Numbered from the stretch's first letter, positions 1 through 5,083 are shown. The stretch is DNA of 10,006 bases from Chloroflexota bacterium (GCA_021812735.1 JAKAMV010000289.1:1-10006), one strand, 5' to 3'. Notes: a model not told the origin generated them from the letters alone. Numbers and translations are program-made.

Positions 1-2
1 CC

Positions 3-239
3 ACCAGCAACTTCCTGATCGGCGTCACGGCGGCGGCGTCTGCAGGGATCTACCTCGGCCGCGGCGACGTGGACCCGACGCTCGCGGCGCCCGTCGCGCT
101 GGGCGTCCTCGCCGGGGCCACCCTGGGCGCCCGCGTGCTGCCCCGGCTGTCGAACCGGTCGGTGCGCCTGGTCTTCCTGCCGGTGCTGGTGGCGGTCGGC
201 GTCGAGACGCTCCTCAAGGGCCTGGGGGTGGGGCTGTGA
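3..239 (+). CDS. TauE/SafE family anion permease, C-terminal part
   Basis: The frame is open from the left edge and stops with TGA at 237-239, giving the last 78 residues of a membrane protein. It begins TSNFLIGVTAAASAGIYL and continues through a second hydrophobic stretch with GVLAGATLGARVLPRL. This N-F-x-I-G-V-T-A-A-x-S-A-G pattern followed by PVALGVLxGAxxGAR is typical of the second half of TauE/SafE permeases, which are reported to export sulfite, sulfoacetate or related organosulfur anions across the inner membrane. The substrate cannot be told from this fragment; family membership is recognised by eye, and sulfur transport is inferred from the family. The stop overlaps the next gene's GTG start by 4 bp (GTGA, 236-239), so the two are probably translationally coupled. 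The start lies outside the window. Confidence 0.85.
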   Translation, partial: TSNFLIGVTAAASAGIYLGRGDVDPTLAAPVALGVLAGATLGARVLPRLSNRSVRLVFLPVLVAVGVETLLKGLGVGL

Positions 240-595
240 ACGCGGACCGCTTCCGCGCCCTGGTGTCGGGCGTGCTGATCGTGGGCGTTGTGACCGCCGC
301 GCTCCTCATCGGGCTCGGCCTCGTGACCGCACTGTTCGTGGGCTGGGGCGGGTCGCTGTCCGGGGTGACGGCGGACGGTGCGGCCGCCACGGCGTTCGCG
401 GACATGGGCACCAACCTCGCGGCGCTGCGCCCGGTGGGCTTCGCGCAGATCGGCCTGGTGGTGCTGCTGGCGACCCCGGTGGCGCGGGTCGGCGCGTCAG
501 TGGTCGCCTTCATCCTCGAGAGCGACCGGCTCTACACGGCGATCACGCTCGCGGTGCTGCTGGTGCTGCTGACGAGCATCTTCGTCCTGCGCTGA
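236..595 (+). CDS. DUF1634 family membrane protein
   Basis: This is a 119-aa integral membrane protein with three hydrophobic segments at about residues 10-35, 70-90 and 99-118. The block from residue 74, with LVVLLATPVARVGASVVAF followed by ExDRLYTAITLAVLLVLL, matches the DUF1634 signature (TPVxRVxxSVxxFxxExDRLY). DUF1634 proteins are commonly encoded beside TauE/SafE permeases, and here the GTG start lies inside the permease stop, which supports a partner role in the same transporter. No biochemical function is established for the family; accessory subunit is inference. It ends 17 bp before the convergent methyltransferase stop, and I see no strong terminator in that gap. Confidence 0.85.
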   Translation: MNADRFRALVSGVLIVGVVTAALLIGLGLVTALFVGWGGSLSGVTADGAAATAFADMGTNLAALRPVGFAQIGLVVLLATPVARVGASVVAFILESDRLYTAITLAVLLVLLTSIFVLR

Positions 596-612
596 CGCGC
601 CGAGCGCGAGGC

Positions 613-1221
613 TTACGGCCGCCGGGCGACCACCACGGTGTCGGTCGACACGCGCCCGTCGCCCAGGTCGTCCTCGGCGCGTCGCGCGTGCTCCACCACC
701 AGCCCGGGCAGGTCGGCCACGACCTCCTCGGGCGTGTAGAGCACACCCGGATCCTTGGGCCCGGGCACATCGCGGCCGAGGTTGGCGCGGTCGTGGCCGA
801 CCACCAGCAGGCGGCCACCCGGGGCGAGCGATCCCGCCGCCTTGGCGAACACGACGCGCCGCTCGGCGAGCGGCAGGTGGAGGAACATCACCACCACGAG
901 ATCCGCCGATGCGGCAGGGGGCGTCCACTCGAGCAGGTCGGCGTGGACCCACTCGACGTCCACGCCCGCCCGGGCCGCCGCCGCACGGGCCCGGTCGAGG
1001 GCCACGCCCGAGAAGTCGACGCCCGTCACGGACCAGCCTCGGGAGGCCAGCCAGACGGCGTGCCGACCGTCGCCGGCGGCGAGGTCGAGCGCGCAGCCGG
1101 GGGTCAGCGCCGCTGCGAGGTCCACCAGGGCGGCGTCGGGCGCCCGCGACTCGATGGGCTCGCGCGCCGCATGCCGCTCGTCCCACATCTGGCGACGCGT
1201 CATCTCGGGCCGGTCCGTCAT
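613..1221 (-). CDS. Class I SAM-dependent methyltransferase
   Basis: This 202-aa protein has a Rossmann-type methyltransferase fold. Motif I is ALDLAAGDGRHAVWLA (residues 44-59), the acidic SAM-ribose loop is VTGVDFS with Asp69, a post-motif HADLLEW lies at 93-99, and the strand-4/5 region LAPGGRLLVVGHD at 132-144. The N-terminal WDERHA and the DGRHAVWLA pattern resemble TehB/thiopurine-methyltransferase-like enzymes, a group that methylates soft anions or small thiols. The true substrate is unknown. Its ATG (1219-1221) overlaps the stop of the sigma factor by 4 bp (ATGA), so it is the last gene of the DUF2892-sigma-methyltransferase unit. It may therefore be a constant target of that sigma factor. 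The protein looks complete. Confidence 0.85.
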   Translation of the reverse strand: MTDRPEMTRRQMWDERHAAREPIESRAPDAALVDLAAALTPGCALDLAAGDGRHAVWLASRGWSVTGVDFSGVALDRARAAAARAGVDVEWVHADLLEWTPPAASADLVVVMFLHLPLAERRVVFAKAAGSLAPGGRLLVVGHDRANLGRDVPGPKDPGVLYTPEEVVADLPGLVVEHARRAEDDLGDGRVSTDTVVVARRP

Positions 1222-2012
1222 GCACGATCCTCCTGCCGCTCGAGCGAGGCGAGCCGGTCGCGGATCCGGAGCGCCATGGCGTCCTCCACCACGGAGTCCG
1301 GGTCCCGCAGCCCGCCGAGCGTCGCACGCACGCCGACGAGGCTCGCGTACAGCGGCGGGCAGGTGGGGCAGGTCTCGAGGTGCGCCTCCACCGCGACCCT
1401 GGTGGCCGCGTCCAGCTCGCCGTCAAGGTACCCCGAGACGTGGCGTCTGGCTTGCCAGCAGCGGAGCGGCTGGGCGCGGCTGGCGAGCCGTCGGGCGTCG
1501 TCCTCGGCCAGCGCGCTGACGAGCATCATGCGGCCGCGCCGGAGGCGCTGCTTGGTGGCCGGCAGCCCGGCGCCGGTGGCGGCGGCGATCTCGGTGGCGG
1601 TCCAGCCCAGCGCGTCGTGGAGCAGCACGGCCACGCGGTAGACGACCGGCAGGCGGGCCAGGGCGTCCTCCAGCTCGTCGCGGAGCTCCGCGCGCTCGAG
1701 GACGCGCTCCGGGGCGACGGACCAGTGGTCGTCGCGCCAGTCCGCCTCGACGGCGTCGATGTCGAGCTCGTCACGGTGCACGCGGGAGCGGTCGATCACG
1801 CGGTTGACGAGCGCGCGCCGGAGCCACGCGCCGAGCGCGAACGGGTCACGGAGCTGGTCGCGCCGGCGCCACGCCCCGACGATGGTCTCCTGGGCGCAGT
1901 CCTCGGCGAGGTCCGCGTCGCGGACGAGGCGGGCGGCGAGGTGGACGAGGCGCGGCAGCTCCGCGACCAGCGCTGCCGCGAAGGCGTCGCCGGGGGCCGC
2001 GGCCTCGTCCAT
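1218..2012 (-). CDS. ECF RNA polymerase sigma factor fused to a zinc-finger (zf-HC2/ZAS-like) domain
   Basis: 264 aa. Region sigma-2 spans about residues 20-78, including AEDCAQETIVGAWRR and the WLRRALVNRVIDRSR helix. Region sigma-4 spans about 115-165, with LARLPVVYRVAVLLHDALGW and the helix-turn-helix TATEIAAATGAGLPATKQRL. After a short linker there is a C-terminal domain with Cys185, His191, His211, Cys215 and Cys218, that is C-x5-H and H-x3-C-x2-C around YLDGEL. This is the zinc-binding anti-sigma pattern normally found in a separate protein. ECF factors with C-terminal regulatory extensions are known; regulation of this one by zinc, thiol redox state or metal is inference. The ATG at 2012 lies inside the upstream DUF2892 frame, and its stop overlaps the methyltransferase start. 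No strong Shine-Dalgarno precedes the ATG, consistent with coupled translation. A slightly later start cannot be excluded because sigma-2 begins near residue 20. Confidence 0.88.
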   Translation of the reverse strand: MDEAAAPGDAFAAALVAELPRLVHLAARLVRDADLAEDCAQETIVGAWRRRDQLRDPFALGAWLRRALVNRVIDRSRVHRDELDIDAVEADWRDDHWSVAPERVLERAELRDELEDALARLPVVYRVAVLLHDALGWTATEIAAATGAGLPATKQRLRRGRMMLVSALAEDDARRLASRAQPLRCWQARRHVSGYLDGELDAATRVAVEAHLETCPTCPPLYASLVGVRATLGGLRDPDSVVEDAMALRIRDRLASLERQEDRA

Positions 2013-2239
2013 CGACCGGCGGCGGCTCGGCGCGATGCCGGCCGGGTGCTGATGCGGAAGATGGCGTACAGCGGGCAGAACCCGACGGCGCCCGTGATGA
2101 GCATCACCGCGGCGAGGACCCAGGCCACGACGGCGAGGGCGCCGCTGGCGACGCCGGCGACCGCGAGGGCAGCGAGCACGACGCCGAGGATGACCCGGAC
2201 GATCCGGTCGGGGGTGGATTCGTTGAGGGCGAGGCGCAT
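1796..2239 (-). CDS. DUF2892 (YgaP-like) small membrane protein; frame runs into the sigma gene
   Basis: The first ~66 residues are a complete DUF2892 domain: ESTPDRIVRVILGVVLAAL, two transmembrane helices (about 13-34 and 37-55), then GFCPLYAIFRIST ending at residue 66. DUF2892 is the membrane domain found alone or fused to rhodanese in YgaP-type sulfur-transfer proteins; the usual stand-alone length is about 60-70 aa. Here no stop follows the domain, and the frame stays open to residue 147, overlapping the first 217 bp of the sigma gene. The extra ~80 residues are Arg/Ser/Pro-rich and look like out-of-frame readthrough of sigma sequence. The start is well supported: ATG at 2237-2239 with AAGGAG at 2249-2254, nine bases upstream. 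The natural C-terminus is uncertain: a true long overlap, a lost stop or a sequencing indel are all possible. Confidence 0.7.
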   Translation of the reverse strand: MRLALNESTPDRIVRVILGVVLAALAVAGVASGALAVVAWVLAAVMLITGAVGFCPLYAIFRISTRPASRRAAAGRWTRPRPPATPSRQRWSRSCRASSTSPPASSATRTSPRTAPRRPSSGRGAGATSSVTRSRSARGSGARSSTA

Positions 2240-2248
2240 GGGAGGCTT

Positions 2249-2314
2249 CTCCTTGTCAGGCCCGCGTTCGGGGCCCGCTGCCTCGTTGACGAGATCCGAG
2301 GCGAGATGGATACA
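2249..2314 (-). promoter_or_regulatory. Candidate ECF-type promoter and RBS for the DUF2892-sigma-methyltransferase unit
   Basis: Between the SQR-like stop (2322) and DUF2892, the minus strand reads TGTATCC (2314-2308), a 16-nt spacer, then CGTC (2291-2288), followed by AAGGAG (2254-2249). A 7-bp -35 block, a 16-17 nt spacer and a CGTC -10 are the usual arrangement of ECF promoters. This suggests the sigma factor activates its own unit. The match is by spacing and the CGTC core only; the -35 block is not one I can assign to a named ECF group. Confidence 0.35.
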
Positions 2315-2321
2315 TCGCGCC

Positions 2322-3518
2322 CTAGAGGCCGGGCAGCCGGCGGAGGCGCCCGAGCTTGGTCAGCTTCGCGTACGACCCCCAGCCCCGCTTCATCCAGTGG
2401 CCGACGACCGGCAGGGGGATGACGACGCTGCGCCTCCGGCCCCGGTACACCATGGCGGCGCCGTTGCCGACGTCCATGAGGCACACGATCGAGAGGTGAG
2501 CCTGGTAGCCCACCCGCTCCGGCCGGCCCGCCTCTGCGGCGATGATGTTGGCCGCAGCGTTGCGGGCCATGAGCTCGGCGGTGTGGCCCTGCTTGGCCCG
2601 CCACTCCGGCCCCTCGAGGGCCGCCGCGTCGCCCGCGGCGTAGACGTTGGTCGTGCCGGCCACGAGTCCGTGGTCGTCGATCTGGACGAAGCCCGCCTCG
2701 TTGAGCGGCAGGTCCGACGCCGCGAGCACGGGGTGCCCGGCCACGCCCGGGATGAACAGCACCAGGTCCGCGTCGAGCCGCGAGCCGTCCGCGAAGGCCA
2801 CCCCCCGCCCGTCGAACCCGGCGATCGGCGTGCCGGTGCGGGACGGGATCCGGTGCTTGTCGAACATCGTGGCCATCAGGGCGAGCGCGCCGCGGCCCAT
2901 CCGCTCGCCCGGCTCCGCCATCGGCGCGAAGAACGTCAGCGTGAACCGGTCGCGCAGGTGCTTGCGCTCGATCAGGTTGAGGACGTTGAACAGGAGCTCG
3001 AAGGCCGGTCCGCCGCGCACGGCGGAGCGGTCCTTGGGGTTGCCGCCGAAGCCCACCGCGATGGAGCCGCTGCCCTTGGCGATCAGCGCGTCGAGCCGGT
3101 CGCGGATCTCGACGGCGGTCGCCGGAGCCCCGCAGATCGACAGCGTGTGCTCGACGCCCCGGGGCTGGAGCTTGCTGCCGCCGAGCGCGACGACCAGATA
3201 GTCGTACTCGAGCTCGGCGCCGGCGAGGCGGACGCGGTGCTCGGCCGATGCGATCGACTCGACGCGGTCCACGACCAGCCGGAACCCACGCCGCGCGGCG
3301 ACCTCCCGGAGCGGGACGCGCGCCCGCTCCGGCTCGATGCCCCGGGTGGGGATCCAGATCGAGATCGGGTTGAGGTAGAGGAAGTCGCGCTCCGAGACCA
3401 GCGTGACGCTGAACCGGCCGGATTTCTGGAGCTCGACGGCGGCCTCGACGCCCGCGAACCCGCCGCCGAGGACGAGGGCGCGCTTGCGGCCCGCGGCGGT
3501 CCCGGACGCGGCCGCCAC
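2322..3518 (-). CDS. Sulfide:quinone oxidoreductase-like FAD flavoprotein
   Basis: 398 aa. The dinucleotide-binding motif VLGGGFAGVEAA is at residues 16-27, the second FAD contact NVYAAGDAAA at 291-300, and a C-terminal amphipathic membrane-anchoring stretch VGHWMKRGWGSYAKL at 372-386. These match the SQR family, which oxidises sulfide on the cytoplasmic membrane and reduces quinone. Two SQR cysteine positions are present: Cys129 in SICGAPATA and Cys346 in SIVCLMDVGNGAA. The middle cysteine, expected near GGPAFEL (residues 160-174), is missing. Residues 151-175 read GSIAVGFGG, then a charged loop, then RGGPAFELL. SQR, an SQR-like persulfide or NDH-2-type dehydrogenase, or a sulfide-responsive quinone reductase are all possible. 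The GTG start (3516-3518) is 1 nt after the groES stop, so translation is probably coupled. Confidence 0.85.
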   Translation of the reverse strand: MAAASGTAAGRKRALVLGGGFAGVEAAVELQKSGRFSVTLVSERDFLYLNPISIWIPTRGIEPERARVPLREVAARRGFRLVVDRVESIASAEHRVRLAGAELEYDYLVVALGGSKLQPRGVEHTLSICGAPATAVEIRDRLDALIAKGSGSIAVGFGGNPKDRSAVRGGPAFELLFNVLNLIERKHLRDRFTLTFFAPMAEPGERMGRGALALMATMFDKHRIPSRTGTPIAGFDGRGVAFADGSRLDADLVLFIPGVAGHPVLAASDLPLNEAGFVQIDDHGLVAGTTNVYAAGDAAALEGPEWRAKQGHTAELMARNAAANIIAAEAGRPERVGYQAHLSIVCLMDVGNGAAMVYRGRRRSVVIPLPVVGHWMKRGWGSYAKLTKLGRLRRLPGL

Positions 3519-3519
3519 G

Positions 3520-3807
3520 TCAGGCGGCCGGGGCGTCGCGCAGGATGGCGAGCAGGTCGGTGCTCTCGATGATCAGGTGGTCCCGGTCGTCCAGCTTGAC
3601 CTCGGTGCCCGTGTACTTGGGGAACAGGACGCGGTCGCCCACCTCCACCTTGATCACGTCGGTGTCGCCGCCGATCGCGACCACCTCGCCGCGCTGGGGC
3701 TTCTCCTTGGCGGTGTCGGGGATGACCAGGCCGGACGCCGTCCGGTTCTCCTGGGCGAGCACGAGGACAAGCACGCGGCTGCCGAGCGGCTGGATGGTCT
3801 CAGACAC
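3520..3807 (-). CDS. groES: Co-chaperonin GroES (solitary)
   Basis: 95 aa, the normal GroES/Cpn10 length. It begins SETIQPLGSRVLVLV and contains the mobile loop around SGLVIPDTAKEKPQRGEVVAIG (quoted here as motif: G-L-V-I-P-D-T-A), the KVEVGDRVLFPKYTG block and the C-terminal DLLAIL. It caps GroEL rings during cytoplasmic protein folding. The start is GTG at 3805-3807, supported by AAGGAG (3815-3820) seven bases upstream; the frame stays open further upstream but that part overlaps glutaredoxin out of frame and has no conserved sequence. No groEL follows. Instead it sits 38 bp after glutaredoxin and 1 nt before the SQR-like gene, so it is probably a second groES copy dedicated to this stress or redox unit. 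That role is inference. Confidence 0.93.
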   Translation of the reverse strand: MSETIQPLGSRVLVLVLAQENRTASGLVIPDTAKEKPQRGEVVAIGGDTDVIKVEVGDRVLFPKYTGTEVKLDDRDHLIIESTDLLAILRDAPAA

Positions 3808-3845
3808 GTTCTGACTCCTTGCGGTGGTTGACTGGAACGGGCGGA

Positions 3846-4115
3846 TCAGTTGGGCCGCAGGCCGAGCATCGCGTCGATGCGCGCCTGGTCGAAGCCGACG
3901 ATCGGGCGGCCGTCGATCTCGATCACCGGGACGCCCATCTGGCCCGTGCGGCGGACCAGGTCGCGGGCGGCCGCCGGGTCGCGGCTGACGTCCACGTCGC
4001 GGAACGGGACGCCCCGGCCGCGCAGATAGGCCTTCGCACGGGTGCACCACGGGCACGTGGGCGTGGAGAAGACGATGACCCGGTGCGGGTGGGAGGGGGC
4101 GGGCGGCGTTGGCAT
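3846..4115 (-). CDS. Glutaredoxin / NrdH-like thiol-disulfide protein
   Basis: 89 aa with the thioredoxin fold of glutaredoxins. A beta strand RVIVFSTPT leads to the active site CPWC (residues 21-24). The cis-proline motif GVPVIEIDG is at 61-69, followed by PIVGFDQARIDAMLGL, the family's GF-D region. It would reduce disulfides or mixed thiols in the cytoplasm using glutathione, mycothiol or a thioredoxin reductase; the reductant is not evident. The ATG at 4113-4115 is chosen because AGGAAG (4124-4129) lies eight bases upstream. The frame extends a further 16 residues, but these cover the promoter and operator region. It is the first gene of the glutaredoxin-groES-SQR unit. Confidence 0.9.
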   Translation of the reverse strand: MPTPPAPSHPHRVIVFSTPTCPWCTRAKAYLRGRGVPFRDVDVSRDPAAARDLVRRTGQMGVPVIEIDGRPIVGFDQARIDAMLGLRPN

Positions 4116-4139
4116 CGTTTCGGCTTCCTGACTGTAATT

Positions 4140-4159
4140 GCGTAGTTGCGCAACTTCGC
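4140..4159. promoter_or_regulatory. Operator-like inverted repeat 1 (TTGCGCAA core)
   Basis: The 20-bp sequence GCGTAGTTGCGCAACTTCGC is an inverted repeat with nine of ten pairs matching; its central 12 bp AGTTGCGCAACT (4144-4155) is a perfect palindrome. It overlaps the predicted transcription start of the glutaredoxin unit. Such symmetric sites suit a dimeric winged-helix repressor (ArsR/SmtB-like regulators use comparable sites), but no such regulator gene is in the window. Confidence 0.55.
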
Positions 4160-4161
4160 GC

Positions 4162-4191
4162 ACGATAGCAGGAGATCATCCACTTGCGCAA
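4162..4191 (-). promoter_or_regulatory. Candidate sigma-70-type promoter of the glutaredoxin-groES-SQR unit
   Basis: On the minus strand, TTGCGC (4191-4186) is followed after 18 nt by TATCGT (4167-4162), with an upstream TGC that makes an extended -10. Transcription would start near 4155, about 40 bp before the glutaredoxin ATG. The stretch is visibly richer in A/T than its surroundings. Both flanks carry a palindrome, one overlapping the -35 and one overlapping the predicted start site. Confidence 0.5.
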
Positions 4192-4192
4192 G
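4183..4192. promoter_or_regulatory. Operator-like inverted repeat 2 (TTGCGCAA core)
   Basis: CTTGCGCAAG is a perfect 10-bp palindrome with the same TTGCGCAA core as the site at 4144-4155, centre to centre 38 bp away. It overlaps the predicted -35 box. An additional GCGCAA half-site follows at 4194-4199. Two identical cores bracketing one promoter suggest cooperative repression. Confidence 0.5.
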
Positions 4193-4370
4193 CGCGCAAA
4201 CACGGTTGCCATTCGGCCTGCGTCCCGCCTGCTTGGCGTTGCCGGCGACGCCCGGCGCGCACTGATCCGAGCGACTGGGGATCAGGTTCACCCGGCGCAG
4301 GGCCACCGAGATCCACCCCGACGAAGAGCACGTGGTGGCCGAGCCGGCCGCGCAGCGCCGCGCCACCGTC

Positions 4371-4392
4371 CTCGGGTACCGGCACGGCCGGT
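4371..4392. repeat. 22-bp direct repeat, copy 1, with internal 6-3-6 hairpin
   Basis: The 22 bases starting CTCGGGTACC and ending GGCCGGT recur exactly at 4434-4455, 63 bp further on. Within the unit, ACCGGC-ACG-GCCGGT (4378-4392) is a perfect 6-bp stem with a 3-nt loop. Confidence 0.8.
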
Positions 4393-4400
4393 GCTGCGAG

Positions 4401-4430
4401 GCGCCCGCCCGGTCCCGTGAGCGCGGGCGC
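4401..4430. repeat. 8-bp inverted repeat between the two direct-repeat copies
   Basis: GCGCCCGC (4401-4408) and GCGGGCGC (4423-4430) are exact reverse complements separated by 14 nt. The pair lies exactly between the two 22-bp repeat copies, making a repeat-stem-repeat arrangement. Confidence 0.65.
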
Positions 4431-4433
4431 GGT

Positions 4434-4455
4434 CTCGGGTACCGGCACGGCCGGT
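4434..4455. repeat. 22-bp direct repeat, copy 2, with internal 6-3-6 hairpin
   Basis: This is an exact second copy of the unit at 4371-4392, including the hairpin ACCGGC-ACG-GCCGGT at 4441-4455. A related stem, ACCGGT-GGG-ACCGGT, follows at 4481-4495. Confidence 0.8.
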
Positions 4456-4480
4456 AGGACGGCCCGATCCGGCCGATAGC

Positions 4481-4495
4481 ACCGGTGGGACCGGT
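4481..4495. repeat. Third 6-3-6 hairpin, ACCGGT-GGG-ACCGGT
   Basis: ACCGGT is its own reverse complement, so the two copies separated by GGG can form a perfect 6-bp stem with a 3-nt loop. It has the same geometry and almost the same stem as the two hairpins inside the 22-bp repeats. Confidence 0.6.
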
Positions 4496-4600
4496 ACCTG
4501 AATGTCATGAAGAAGGGCCCCTGGCGGCAAAGTGGGTTCTCGATGGAACCAAGGCCAACCAAGAGCCCCGCCATGCTGTACACCGGATCGGACCTGCCAC

Positions 4601-4615
4601 GGCAGCGCCGCTGCC
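4601..4615 (-). terminator. Hairpin just downstream of the Virulence_fact-type gene, possible terminator
   Basis: GGCAGC-GCC-GCTGCC forms a perfect 6-bp stem with a 3-nt loop 9 nt after the TAG stop at 4625-4627 (minus strand). The position suits a transcription end, but there is no U-tract, so it may equally stabilise the 3' end or be part of the hairpin series upstream. Confidence 0.4.
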
Positions 4616-4624
4616 GGTGTGCCG

Positions 4625-4939
4625 CTAGGCGCCGTCGCCCGCGTACCGCTCGACGCCCTCGAGTGGGTGCCCGTCGGGCTTGCGCCCGAGCTGCGCCGCC
4701 TGCTCCGCGATGACCGCCTCCATGACCGCCTCGGCCGTCCCATCTCGGGCGACCGGCTCGCTCCAGGCGAACTCCTCGAGGTAGTCGTCGGTCTGGGCAA
4801 GGCCCTCGCGCATGGTGATCCGGCTGATCTCCTGCATGAACCAGCGGGGCATCGCCCGCTTGGAGGTGGCGCCGTCGTCGGCCGTCACCTCCACCTGGGT
4901 GGGGATGGACCGCCAGGCGAGGACGCGGTAGGTGGGCAT
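4625..4939 (-). CDS. Virulence_fact (PF13769)-like small protein
   Basis: 104 aa, soluble, no signal peptide or membrane segment. The N-terminal half has RVLAWRSIPTQVEVTADD, then AMPRWFMQEISRITMREGL and a YLEEFAW motif at about residues 53-59. The order W-R-x-I-P-x-Q-V, R-F/W-x2-x-I-x2-x-x-M and Y-L-x-x-F/W is that of the family named Virulence factor in Pfam. Despite the name, its biochemical role is not known, and it occurs in many environmental bacteria. The last third (AEAVMEAVIAEQAAQL onward) is a helix with a short tail. The ATG at 4937-4939 is chosen because GGAGGT (4950-4955) lies ten bases upstream; the frame is open far beyond it but carries no conserved sequence. It is transcribed away from the hemerythrin gene at 5084. 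Confidence 0.72.
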   Translation of the reverse strand: MPTYRVLAWRSIPTQVEVTADDGATSKRAMPRWFMQEISRITMREGLAQTDDYLEEFAWSEPVARDGTAEAVMEAVIAEQAAQLGRKPDGHPLEGVERYAGDGA

Positions 4940-5043
4940 CGGGCAATGGACCTCCAGCGGGGTGGCACGAGGACTTCGGGCTCGTAGGCCTGATGATCGC
5001 GCAGCAGGCCCGAGCGCGGCATGACGATCTGGGGCACGATGGA

Positions 5044-5063
5044 CGCCGCGCGGACGCGCGGCG
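5044..5063. promoter_or_regulatory. Perfect 9-bp inverted repeat in the hemerythrin leader
   Basis: CGCCGCGCG-GA-CGCGCGGCG is a perfect 9-bp inverted repeat with a 2-nt centre, ending five bases before the AGGAG (5069-5073) that precedes the hemerythrin ATG. It lies in the 144-bp region between the divergent Virulence_fact-type gene (start 4939) and hemerythrin. It could be a repressor site or an RNA stem that limits access to the ribosome-binding site. High local GC makes chance symmetry possible. Confidence 0.4.
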
Positions 5064-5083
5064 GCAGCAGGAGTGGTCCAGTC

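Larger units (their letters stand above)
4200..4624. other. Intergenic region without a convincing gene, rich in hairpins
   Basis: About 425 bp separates the glutaredoxin promoter from the stop of the Virulence_fact-type gene. Open frames exist on both strands, but none shows a recognisable domain, a ribosome-binding site or a plausible protein composition; they are Arg/Pro/Gly-rich as expected of GC-rich noncoding DNA. The region holds a 22-bp direct repeat and several short hairpins, listed separately. A regulatory or small-RNA role is possible but not shown. Confidence 0.6.

Noticed and set aside
596..612. Convergent gap between DUF1634 and the methyltransferase, checked for a bidirectional terminator.
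   Set aside because: Only 17 bp and no stable stem is visible.
2258..2278. GCGGGCC direct repeat before DUF2892, considered as a terminator for the SQR-like gene.
   Set aside because: It gives only a 5-bp stem with no T-tract; chance similarity in GC-rich DNA is likely.
909..3572. A very long plus-strand open frame (887 codons) antisense to the methyltransferase, sigma and SQR-like genes.
   Set aside because: Its translation is Arg/Ala/Pro-rich without any domain, and it is antisense to well-supported genes; long antisense frames are common in GC-rich DNA.
4116..4163. Sixteen-residue N-terminal extension of glutaredoxin from an upstream start.
   Set aside because: It covers the operator palindrome and the predicted transcription start, while AGGAAG points to the ATG at 4115.
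4184..4420. Possible 78-aa plus-strand gene starting MRKRANTVAIRPASRLLG.
   Set aside because: TTG start inside a palindrome, no ribosome-binding site, and composition turns to Arg/Pro repeats with no family resemblance.
4535..4550. GGTTC-TCGATG-GAACC, which recalls a tRNA T-arm.
   Set aside because: No acceptor, D or anticodon arms can be built around it, so it is not a tRNA.
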